A stretch of 38,084 bases of DNA, from contig JBMNOI010000020.1 of the NCBI GenBank assembly GCA_050942995.1, positions 1-38,084 on the forward strand, in the 5' to 3' direction. The translations under genes were made by a program, and so were the position numbers. Of the stretch, positions 23,221 through 30,386 are shown in pieces (the stretch's first letter is position 1; each line of letters begins with the position of its first letter). The notes below the pieces were generated by a model. That model saw nothing but the letters and a program-made list of their open reading frames with translations. It was not told where the DNA came from and ran no database searches. The stretch is from JBMNOI01 sp050942995. GTDB taxonomy: Bacteria > Chloroflexota > Anaerolineae > UBA1429.

Positions 23221-24414
23221 TCACGTTCCAAAGCGCGATTCACCCACGCGAATACGCGGGCAGCGCGCCACGTGATCCTCGTTCAACTCGACGCCCAGCC
23301 CCGGCGCCGTGGGCACCGGCAAACGGCCGTTGACGATACGACGTTCCAGCGGGTCGGTCACCGAATCGTAGGCGATATCGCCCCGGAAGGGGACGACCTC
23401 CTGAATGATGAAATTGGTGCTGCAGGCATCCACCTGCACCGCCGCCGCCGTAGCGATCGGCCCGTGGCAGTTGTGCGGCTGGATATGGACATTGTACGTC
23501 TCGGCCATGGCGGCGATTTTGCGCGTCTCGGTGATGCCGCCGGCCAGGCCCACATCGGGCTGAACGATATCGAGCACCTGCTTCTCCAGATACTCACGGA
23601 ACTGGTAGCGCGTATACAGTCGCTCCCCGGCGGCGATAGGCAGAGGCACATTCTCGGCCACCAGGCGCATACACTCCACATTCATCGCGTCCACCGGCTC
23701 CTCGTAACAGAAGGGGCGCAGTGGAACCAGACGGTTCCCCATCTCGATGGCCGACATCGGCCCCAGCCAGCCGTGCACCTCGACCAGGATATCAACATCG
23801 GGGCCCACCGCATCGCGCACGGCGGCGACGCGCTCGTACCCCAGATCGGCGCGGCGCGGATCGAGCACCCGCTCATGATCGGGCCAGCCGCTGCCGGGCG
23901 GCGCGCCGAACGGGTTGAACTTGAGCGCATCATAGCCCAGCGCCACCACCTTGGCGGCGATATCGGCAAACTCTTCGGGGGTCACCGGCCGGCGATGGTT
24001 CTCCGGTGCCCATTCCGCGCTGTACCAGCCGTTAGCGTACACGCGCAATTCATCGTGTACGCGCCCACCCAGCAGCTCATAGATCGGGCAGCCCGCTGCC
24101 TTGCCTTTGATATCCCACAGCGCCTGATCGATGGTGCTAATGCCGCCGTAGATGACGGGGCCACCTCCCTGCCCCCAGAAGGTACGCCGAAACAGGGTAT
24201 GCCAGATCGACTCGATGCGTAGCGGGTCGGCGCCCAGCACCCAGCCTTCCAAAAGGTCCTGCAACATGCCGATGGCGGCCTTGCGTCCGGCGCCATAGGC
24301 CAGGGGAAACTCGCCCAGACCGTAAAGCCCCTCATCGGTGATGAGCCGTAGAATAATGGGGGGCTTCCAGTGATGCAGGTTCACGTCATAGATGTCGGCA
24401 GCAACGATGCGCAT
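23221..24414 (-). CDS. Enolase-superfamily (mandelate racemase-like) dehydratase
   Basis: A 397-aa mandelate racemase/muconate lactonising-type enzyme, closest in look to sugar-acid dehydratases. The N-terminal capping domain opens RIVAADIYDV and has RRTFWGQGGGPVIYGGISTI. The TIM barrel carries DALKFNPFG, a metal/catalytic DILVEVHGW (Glu-x-His-Gly), FCYEEPVD, IAAGERLYTRYQF and IQPHNCHGP. The family abstracts a proton alpha to a carboxylate using magnesium. The exact acid is unknown. GGAG lies 9 nt before the ATG. It sits between mazG and an ECF transporter in one apparent operon, so the enzyme may process the transported compound. Confidence 0.88.
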   Translation of the reverse strand: MRIVAADIYDVNLHHWKPPIILRLITDEGLYGLGEFPLAYGAGRKAAIGMLQDLLEGWVLGADPLRIESIWHTLFRRTFWGQGGGPVIYGGISTIDQALWDIKGKAAGCPIYELLGGRVHDELRVYANGWYSAEWAPENHRRPVTPEEFADIAAKVVALGYDALKFNPFGAPPGSGWPDHERVLDPRRADLGYERVAAVRDAVGPDVDILVEVHGWLGPMSAIEMGNRLVPLRPFCYEEPVDAMNVECMRLVAENVPLPIAAGERLYTRYQFREYLEKQVLDIVQPDVGLAGGITETRKIAAMAETYNVHIQPHNCHGPIATAAAVQVDACSTNFIIQEVVPFRGDIAYDSVTDPLERRIVNGRLPVPTAPGLGVELNEDHVARCPRIRVGESRFGT

Positions 24415-24459
24415 GGTGTTCGTCTCCTTTTTACATGGGCAACGGGCGAATCGCGCGAC

Positions 24460-25932
24460 TCAGTCCTCTGCTGCGGCCTTTTCGTCGGTTTTGGCGGCCT
24501 CCCAGAGCGCGTCCATCTGTTCCAGCGTCATCTCCTCCAGCGGCGTGCCGACCCGGGCGGCGTGTTGCTCGATGGCGCCGAATCGCCGCGCAAAGCGGGC
24601 GTTCGCCTCACGCAATGCGCTCTCGGGGTCGATCTCGTACCAGCGCGCCAGGTTCACCAGACTGAAGAGCAGGTCGCCCAGCTCGGCCTGGCGATTCTCG
24701 GCGCTGGGGGCGTTTATGAACTCGTCCATCTCCTCGGATACCTTGCTCACCACGGGCGCGGCAGCGGGCCAGTCAAAGCCCACGCGGGCGACGCGTCGCT
24801 GCATCTCGAGCGCCTGCGACAGCGCCGGCAGCGCCTTGTTGATGCCCGCCAGCATCGAGACAAACTGCTCGCCCCTGGCGGCCTTTTCGGCGCGTTTGAT
24901 CTGCTCCCAGGCGCGCAGCACCTCCTCCGGGCTCTCGACCGTCTCCTCGCCAAAAACGTGCGGGTGTCGTCGGACGAGCTTTTCCACCGCCACTTGCACG
25001 CTCTCGCTCATCTTGAAATCGCCGTTTTCGTTGGCGATCTGGGCGTGAAGGAATATCTGCAACAGCAGGTCGCCTAGCTCCTCCTTCAATTTGTCCATGT
25101 CGTCGGCATCCAGCGCCTCCAGCACCTCGTAGGTCTCTTCCAGCAGGTGGGTGCGCAGCGTCTGGTGGGTCTGCTCGCGATCCCACGGACAGCCGTCGGG
25201 CGCGCGGAGCCGCGCCACCACATCCTGATAGGTCGAAAGAGAACCGGGCGCCGATAGCGGCGGCAGATAGACGGTGGAGAGATGATCCAGGTCATCCTGG
25301 CGATCCAGTTCGTACAGGGCGATGGTGCGCACCGTCTCCCGATCGGTGCCGGCCCCGATCACCAGCGTCGCCGGGTGCTCGTCGGGATAGAGATTGAGCA
25401 ACGTCATCTTGACGTCGGCGGCCAGATGCCGGTTATATATCTGCACCACCAACGCGCCCACATCGGGATCCAGCGCCGGATGATGGCGTTCGACCAGAAT
25501 GGTGGCATCGGCGATCTGTAACCCGTCAAAGGGATCCAGCCGCAGCGCCGTCAGCGCCGGCTCCAGGAACGAAAGTCCGGCGATGATGCGCACCGGCAAT
25601 CCGGCCTCGCGGGCCAGATCAATCACCCGCAACACGGTGGCCTCGCCGACCAGCGGGTGCCCCGGCACCGCATAGATGACGCCCTCAGGGCGCGCGCCCA
25701 GATCGACCACGCGCCGGGCGATGGCCTCGTATACTTCATCAAAGCTCTCGTGCGACTCGTATATCTCGTCGAACGAACGGCAGACCAGGTTGCCGGGAAG
25801 CGCGTCCACCGTCGGATGGTGGCGCGTGCGCAGATAGACCTCCGTCGCCTCCTCCAGCGTTCGCCACGCCTCCAGGGTGAGTTGATCGGGGTTGCCGGGC
25901 CCCAGGCCCAGAATGGTGATTCCGAGGGACAT
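24460..25932 (-). CDS. mazG: MazG nucleotide pyrophosphohydrolase fused to tetrapyrrole methylase-like domain (YabN type)
   Basis: A 490-aa two-domain protein. Residues 1 to about 225 resemble the tetrapyrrole (corrin/porphyrin) methylase fold, with GITILGLGPGNPDQLTLEAW and YAVPGHPLVGEATV. Residues about 250-480 form a MazG domain with two all-alpha NTP-PPase repeats, including CPWDREQTHQTLRTHLLEET, YEVLEALDADD and the metal-binding KEELGDLLLQI. MazG degrades abnormal NTPs to NMP and PPi. The ATG at 25932 follows AAGGAG. It is cotranscribed with the Mut7-C gene (40-nt gap) and followed by the enolase-superfamily gene (45-nt gap). Confidence 0.93.
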   Translation of the reverse strand: MSLGITILGLGPGNPDQLTLEAWRTLEEATEVYLRTRHHPTVDALPGNLVCRSFDEIYESHESFDEVYEAIARRVVDLGARPEGVIYAVPGHPLVGEATVLRVIDLAREAGLPVRIIAGLSFLEPALTALRLDPFDGLQIADATILVERHHPALDPDVGALVVQIYNRHLAADVKMTLLNLYPDEHPATLVIGAGTDRETVRTIALYELDRQDDLDHLSTVYLPPLSAPGSLSTYQDVVARLRAPDGCPWDREQTHQTLRTHLLEETYEVLEALDADDMDKLKEELGDLLLQIFLHAQIANENGDFKMSESVQVAVEKLVRRHPHVFGEETVESPEEVLRAWEQIKRAEKAARGEQFVSMLAGINKALPALSQALEMQRRVARVGFDWPAAAPVVSKVSEEMDEFINAPSAENRQAELGDLLFSLVNLARWYEIDPESALREANARFARRFGAIEQHAARVGTPLEEMTLEQMDALWEAAKTDEKAAAED

Positions 25933-25972
25933 GCTCTCTCCTTCCCGGTCAGTTGAACGATGCCGTATCGCG

Positions 25973-26455
25973 TCAGGCCGGATCACGGGAGGGAGGATCG
26001 TTATCTTTCTCCCAGCCCGCCAGAACCTCACGCATCCGTTCCCAATGGGTGCCGCGCCAGTAGGCGCGGCCGCAATCGGGGCACACGCGAAACACCTGCT
26101 GTGTGGCAAACACATAGGGAGGCACCCGGCCACGCATAATCTCTTTGGACACCGGACGCAGCTCGCCGTTGCATACCGGACAACGGCTGTAGGCCGCCCG
26201 TGCGGCGATGCCCAGCACCCGGCGCAGATGGGCGATCTGCTCATCCAGCATCTCCCCCTCCACCAGCAACACCCGCACGCCGCGCCGTCGGGCCAGGCCG
26301 GTATCGCGCGTCAGCAACACGCGCCCCTCGGCCCGTGCCAGTCGCACCAGGTAGGGGTCATCCCATGCGGCATTGTAGAGGGTATCATATCCCAGAATTC
26401 GTAGCCACCTGGCCAGACGCCCCAACATGGCATCGGCCACAAACCGTAGCCCCAT
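25973..26455 (-). CDS. Mut7-C RNase-domain protein
   Basis: A 160-aa protein of the Mut7-C family: an N-terminal PIN-like fold beginning LRFVADAMLGRLARWLRILG, then RVLLTRDTGLARRR with the acidic metal-binding residues, and a C-terminal zinc ribbon with CPVC and CPDC pairs. Members are predicted RNases. The ATG at 26455 is supported by AGAGGCGG; a longer open frame to 26608 would cross the promoter and terminator upstream. It begins the long cluster that runs through mazG to the ECF transporter. Confidence 0.88.
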   Translation of the reverse strand: MGLRFVADAMLGRLARWLRILGYDTLYNAAWDDPYLVRLARAEGRVLLTRDTGLARRRGVRVLLVEGEMLDEQIAHLRRVLGIAARAAYSRCPVCNGELRPVSKEIMRGRVPPYVFATQQVFRVCPDCGRAYWRGTHWERMREVLAGWEKDNDPPSRDPA

Positions 26456-26485
26456 GCGTCCGCCTCTTTCATCACGCTTCTTTGA

Positions 26486-26514
26486 ATTATAGGTGTCCCG
26501 GCCCACGACCACAA
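26486..26514 (-). promoter_or_regulatory. Promoter of the Mut7-C/mazG/ECF cluster
   Basis: On the minus strand TTGTGG (26509-26514), a 17-bp spacer and TATAAT (26486-26491), just beyond the terminator of the upstream GNAT gene. Confidence 0.55.
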
Positions 26515-26516
26515 AT

Positions 26517-26547
26517 AAAAAAACCCCCGCCAACGCCGAGGGCGGGG
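26517..26547 (-). terminator. Terminator of the FIST/GAF/GNAT operon
   Basis: On the minus strand CCCCGCC and GGCGGGG form a 7-bp GC stem with a 9-nt loop, followed by seven T. It lies 34 nt after the GNAT stop codon. Confidence 0.9.
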
Positions 26548-26580
26548 ATATCATTGTGATCCATTTCGCGCCGAACCGGG

Positions 26581-27135
26581 CTATGATTCGGCGTTCAGAG
26601 TCTTCCATTCCTCGCCGAGAATGGCATAGATGTAGCTATCCCCCCAGAGGGGGCTACCGTCCTCCGCCCGCCGGATAAAGCCGCTCTTGATATGATGGGC
26701 CTCGCGCCGCATGGACAGCCTCTCTAGCAGCCGCCAGGAGGCGGTATTATCGGGAGCGCAGCCCGCCTCGACACGGTGAGCGTCGAGATCCTCAAAGACG
26801 TGGCGCAAAATCCGCCGGCACGCCTCAGTGGCATAACCCCGCCGCCCGTATGCCGGATTGAACACAAAGCCGAGGGACCAGGTGCGCAGTTCGTCCGGCG
26901 GCTTCCGGGTACAGACGATGTGGCCGATCATCTTGCCCGTCTCTTTGAGGCATACCGCCCAGAACCCTTCCTGTGTCGAGAAACACTCGGCGATTCCCCG
27001 ACATTCCTCGTCAGAAGTGGGGTATTCATAGTCGTAACGTGTCACATCGGGCTGCGACACATACTCCTGCAGGTCCTGCCAATCCTCCGGCGAAAAGCCG
27101 CGAACAATTAACCGCTCGGTTTCGAAGGACGCCAT
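26581..27135 (-). CDS. GNAT-family N-acetyltransferase (RimJ/RimL type)
   Basis: A 184-aa acetyl-CoA-dependent acetyltransferase of the Acetyltransf_3 style. Start SFETERLIVRGFSPEDW is the typical RimJ/L opening; SLGFVFNPAYGRRGYATEAC carries the acetyl-CoA-binding Y-G-R-R/G-Y-A loop, and CAPDNTASWRLLERLSMRRE is the usual substrate-side helix. The ATG at 27135 is preceded by GAGGAG; an ATG six codons upstream overlaps that site. It lies 56 nt behind the GAF protein gene and ends at a strong terminator. Substrate unknown. Confidence 0.9.
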   Translation of the reverse strand: MASFETERLIVRGFSPEDWQDLQEYVSQPDVTRYDYEYPTSDEECRGIAECFSTQEGFWAVCLKETGKMIGHIVCTRKPPDELRTWSLGFVFNPAYGRRGYATEACRRILRHVFEDLDAHRVEAGCAPDNTASWRLLERLSMRREAHHIKSGFIRRAEDGSPLWGDSYIYAILGEEWKTLNAES

Positions 27136-27191
27136 CGGCAGCTCCTCTCTCATGTCGCTTCGGAATAGATCGCCGCAAACACGATACTCCG

Positions 27192-28007
27192 TTATTGCAG
27201 TTCATCGCTCCAGGTCCCGTCGCCCACCTTTTTCATGCAATCGGGGCATATGCTGTGTGTAAACGTCGCGTGCGAATGCTCGTGGATATATACCTCCACC
27301 GACTCCCAGTAGCCGTCGTCGCTGCGAATGCGCTTACACCAGGCACAGATGGGCAACAGGCCGCTCAACACTTCCACCCGGGCCAGCGTATCCTGCAGCT
27401 CGGCGATGAGGCGCTCGCGCTCCTGCTCCACCCGGTGGCGTTCGGCGATCTCGATCTCTAGCGCGCGCTGGCGCTCTTCCATCTCGTCGAACAGATTCAG
27501 CGTCTCCAGCGCCGCCCCCACCCGATCCCCCAGCACACCGAGCAGGGCCGCGTCTCGTTGAGCGAACGGCTCGTCGGTCAGCCGAAAAGCGCCCAGCAAC
27601 GCGCACACCTTTTGCCCCACCCGTATCGGCAGCAGGAGCGCCTGGCGCGCTCTGTATGCTCGGGGCACCAATCCCAGAGCGCCCACGGCATCGACACCCT
27701 GAATCGTCACCGGCCGTTCGGACGCAAACACGCGCGACAGTGCCGCCGACGGGGAGATGGCCGGACTGGCGTCTCTCCGCGGCATGCCGCGCACGGCCCA
27801 GAGTTGCTCTCTCCCATCGATCCCGTTGAGCAGATAGAGTAGGGCGATACGCGCTCGAAACAGACGCACGGTTTTATCCAACACGAGCCAGCCCAGGTCC
27901 TCTCGAGAGATCAAACTTGTGGGAACAGACGAGATCTCGTAGAGCGCCGAAAGCTCGGTAATGGGGTCGCTGCCGGAATCCACGAGCACAGGATTCATAG
28001 AGCACAT
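27192..28007 (-). CDS. GAF-domain protein with C-terminal four-cysteine motif
   Basis: A 271-aa sensor-like protein. Residues about 20-165 look like a GAF domain (LISREDLGWLVLDKTVRLF, ALLLPIRVGQKVCALLGAF). Residues 166-213 are a charged coiled coil (ERQRALEIEIAERHRVEQER). The C terminus carries CAWCKRIRSDDGYWESVEVY then HATFTHSICPDCMKKV, a CxxC...GYW...H...CPxC motif found at the end of various bacterial signalling proteins; by its pairs it may bind zinc or another metal. There is no kinase or output domain. Its ATG at 28007 is one nt beyond the stop of the FIST gene, so the two are coupled. Confidence 0.8.
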   Translation of the reverse strand: MCSMNPVLVDSGSDPITELSALYEISSVPTSLISREDLGWLVLDKTVRLFRARIALLYLLNGIDGREQLWAVRGMPRRDASPAISPSAALSRVFASERPVTIQGVDAVGALGLVPRAYRARQALLLPIRVGQKVCALLGAFRLTDEPFAQRDAALLGVLGDRVGAALETLNLFDEMEERQRALEIEIAERHRVEQERERLIAELQDTLARVEVLSGLLPICAWCKRIRSDDGYWESVEVYIHEHSHATFTHSICPDCMKKVGDGTWSDELQ

Positions 28008-28008
28008 A

Positions 28009-29184
28009 TTATCCCTCGCCCACCGCACCGATGACGGTGGTTTTATTGTGTATGGCCGGGGCAACGTCATAGCGCGCGGCAATCTCACCATGGCTGAAAA
28101 AGCCGATGAGCGGTATATCATCGCCGAGGTGGCGCCGGATAAGGGCCACCTCTTCATCGGCCCGCGCCCCTAAATAGTCCAGGCGCGACAGACAGTCGCA
28201 CACAAACGTCGCCAGCGGCCGAATTCCTTCCAGGTTTTGCAGGGCCTCATCGGTGGCCTGACCGGCAGCCTGCAACAGCGTGTTCACATCCCCCGTCATG
28301 ATGCGCACAACCGCCCGCTCGGGAATGGACCCGGCACACACCAGCGCCCCCTCCGGCGAGGCGGCGTACGGATCGCGCACGATATACTCCCCGCCCATCT
28401 GGGGCAGCCCTAGAGGGTGATCCAGAGCAAAGCGGGCGAAATCCTCCAGCGTGAGGTCGTCGCGATCGGGAAACTGCGAGGCATAGGCGTCATAGGCCGT
28501 GCGGCCGTCCAGCTCATAGATCGTGTTCTCGCGTGCCTGAGTGACGACCAGCGGCCGCCCCATCGGCTGATAGCCGTGGCTCAGTCCCACGCCCGAGGGG
28601 GCGCGCAGCAGAACACCGGCCACAGCGTCATCACAGGCACTATCGCCGTAGAACACCGGCGGAATATGCCCCTCAGGACTGGCGATACCTCCTCCCACCA
28701 GATTGTACATCGGGCCGGCTTCATCACCGATCGCTTCGACGAGCCTCGGCATCCCGTAGAGCCTCTCGGAGGTGCTGGGAATCACCAACAACAGCCCGGG
28801 ACCGTCGGCGCTCCTCGTTCCGACCATCAGGTCGCGTACCAGCCGGGAGCCGGCAGCCTCCGGATCGGCATAGGCGTGGGTCACCCGTGCCGCAGAGATG
28901 GCGATCTCGTCCGAGTGCAGCGCCAACAACGCTGCGCCCTGGCGAAATGCACCTTGAGAGACGATGATGCCGGGAGCACATCCGCCCACCAGGGGCACAT
29001 TGGTCCCCACCGTGTGGTGTACGGCGCTGAGTAAAGGGGCAGGATCATAATGAAGGGTACTGAACAGAACCAGCAGATGCGGCGGGCGCCCCGCCAGGGG
29101 ACGCAATGCGTCATCCACAATACGGCGGCCGGCCTCAGCAGCATCCGACAGTTGAGTGAACCCTACACCGACCTGTGTTGGCAT
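28009..29184 (-). CDS. FIST-domain signal-transduction sensor protein
   Basis: A 391-aa protein with FIST_N (from about QVGVGFTQLSDA to LALHSDEIAISAA) and FIST_C (from the middle, LSHGYQPMGRPLVVTQARE, to IPLIGFFSHGEIAARY near the end). FIST domains are thought to sense small ligands such as amino acids. The ATG at 29184 is chosen because the domain begins right after it. The ATG at 29283 lies about 3 nt after the predicted transcription start, so a leaderless, 33-residue-longer form is possible. It heads an operon with the GAF/four-Cys protein and a GNAT enzyme. Confidence 0.85.
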   Translation of the reverse strand: MPTQVGVGFTQLSDAAEAGRRIVDDALRPLAGRPPHLLVLFSTLHYDPAPLLSAVHHTVGTNVPLVGGCAPGIIVSQGAFRQGAALLALHSDEIAISAARVTHAYADPEAAGSRLVRDLMVGTRSADGPGLLLVIPSTSERLYGMPRLVEAIGDEAGPMYNLVGGGIASPEGHIPPVFYGDSACDDAVAGVLLRAPSGVGLSHGYQPMGRPLVVTQARENTIYELDGRTAYDAYASQFPDRDDLTLEDFARFALDHPLGLPQMGGEYIVRDPYAASPEGALVCAGSIPERAVVRIMTGDVNTLLQAAGQATDEALQNLEGIRPLATFVCDCLSRLDYLGARADEEVALIRRHLGDDIPLIGFFSHGEIAARYDVAPAIHNKTTVIGAVGEG

Positions 29185-29292
29185 CTCGCGTTCCCGTAGA
29201 GTGATAGACGAACGAATGACAGATGTTGCGGCCGAGACCATGTTACCATCCGGCGAGTGCATCATCCACTGCAAAACGCTCATCTATCGTGC

Positions 29293-29321
29293 AGTATAGC
29301 ATGTGCGGCATCGATGATCAA
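29293..29321 (-). promoter_or_regulatory. Promoter of the FIST operon
   Basis: On the minus strand TTGATC (29316-29321), a 17-bp spacer and TATACT (29293-29298) with a TG one base upstream (extended -10). It abuts the degV terminator. Confidence 0.65.
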
Positions 29322-29324
29322 CAG

Positions 29325-29360
29325 AAAAAAGGCGCACGAAACGATCTCGTGCGCCTTTTT
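29325..29360. terminator. Terminator of degV
   Basis: AAAAAAGGCGCACGA and TCGTGCGCCTTTTT form a 14-bp perfect stem with a 7-nt loop and T runs on both strands. On the minus strand it follows degV by 25 nt. Confidence 0.9.
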
Positions 29361-29385
29361 AGCACGTTACTTACGTCAGGTCGGC

Positions 29386-30264
29386 CTATTCGTCCTCTTT
29401 GCCGGTGCCACATACCGACACGGGGCAGCAACAGAGCCCCACCATGCCCGGGCCGCCATGAGCGCCCAGCACCGGCGGCACCGCCGCTACGCGAACGTTT
29501 ACCACATTGATATAGTTGGGCAGCATCTTGGCCAGTGTATTGGCTCTGTCGGTAGCCGCCGCATCCATTACGATCGCCTGCAACGGCTCCTCCGAGCCCA
29601 ACCATTCGGCCATGACCTCGGCCATACGAGTTAGCGCGCGATTCGATGTACGCACCCGCTCCAGTGCATCGATTCGCCCCTCACTAAAGTAAAGCAACGG
29701 CTTGAACTTGAGCAACGACCCCAACAGCGCCGCCGCCCCGCCGATACGGCCGCCCTTGTACAGATATTCCAGCGTATCGACGGTAAAGACGATGCGTTGC
29801 TCCTCGACCACCCTTCGGGCCGCTGCGACCACATCCTCGAACGAGGCGCCCGCTTGGATCTGCTGCGCGGCAACCTCTACGGTCAGTTGATGCGCACCGG
29901 CCGCCGCTCGCGTGTCGATGATCTCGACCTGTACGCCGGGCACCTGCTGTGCCGCCAGATTCGCCGAGTTGATGGTACCGCTGATCTCGGCGGACAGGTG
30001 CATCGAGATGATATGCGTCGCCCCCTGCTCGGCCAGCTCGCCGTATACCCGGGCGAAATCTCCCACCGATGGCTGCGAGGTTGTGGGCAAGGAATCGGCC
30101 TGAGGCAAGCGCCTGTAGAACTCGTCAGGGCCAATGTCTACGCCGTCGCGATAGACCCCTTCTCCGATCTTGAGGTAGAGCGGGACAATGCGTATGCCGT
30201 GCCGCTGCACAAACTCCTCCGACAGGCCCGCCGTGCTATCGGAAACAAGGGCGATTGAGGACAT
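29386..30264 (-). CDS. DegV family fatty-acid-binding protein
   Basis: A 292-aa DegV protein. Start SSIALVSDSTAGLSEEF, then the DEFYRRLPQADSLPTTSQPS segment that frames the fatty-acid site, and HGGPGMVG near the end. DegV proteins bind fatty acids and, in FakB-type members, present them to the kinase FakA for phosphorylation. No fakA-like gene is adjacent. The ATG at 30264 follows AAGGAGGG. The final residues are unusual, CCCPVSVCGTGKEDE, with four cysteines where most homologues end soon after the H-x-GPG motif. A hairpin AACCCC...GAGGGGTT lies in the 122-nt gap to glyQS. Confidence 0.9.
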   Translation of the reverse strand: MSSIALVSDSTAGLSEEFVQRHGIRIVPLYLKIGEGVYRDGVDIGPDEFYRRLPQADSLPTTSQPSVGDFARVYGELAEQGATHIISMHLSAEISGTINSANLAAQQVPGVQVEIIDTRAAAGAHQLTVEVAAQQIQAGASFEDVVAAARRVVEEQRIVFTVDTLEYLYKGGRIGGAAALLGSLLKFKPLLYFSEGRIDALERVRTSNRALTRMAEVMAEWLGSEEPLQAIVMDAAATDRANTLAKMLPNYINVVNVRVAAVPPVLGAHGGPGMVGLCCCPVSVCGTGKEDE

Positions 30265-30321
30265 GAACCCTCCTTGCAATGATGATCATTCTTTGCCCGC
30301 GGATATTTGCATATCTCATAT

Positions 30322-30344
30322 AACCCCCCTCTCATCGAGGGGTT
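30322..30344. other. Hairpin in the glyQS-degV gap
   Basis: AACCCC and GGGGTT (extended on one side by CTC/GAG) form an inverted repeat 58 nt upstream of degV on the minus strand. It has no T-tract; it may be a weak terminator for glyQS or part of the degV leader. No clear promoter for degV was found. Confidence 0.35.
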
Positions 30345-30386
30345 ACGCCGTTCGACCGGCGCTCGCCACGGCGACTTGTGACGGGC

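Noticed and set aside
22579..24222. 547-codon plus-strand open frame opposite the ECF S component and enolase-type gene
   Set aside because: Spans two real minus-strand genes and their gap; composition is typical of an antisense shadow.
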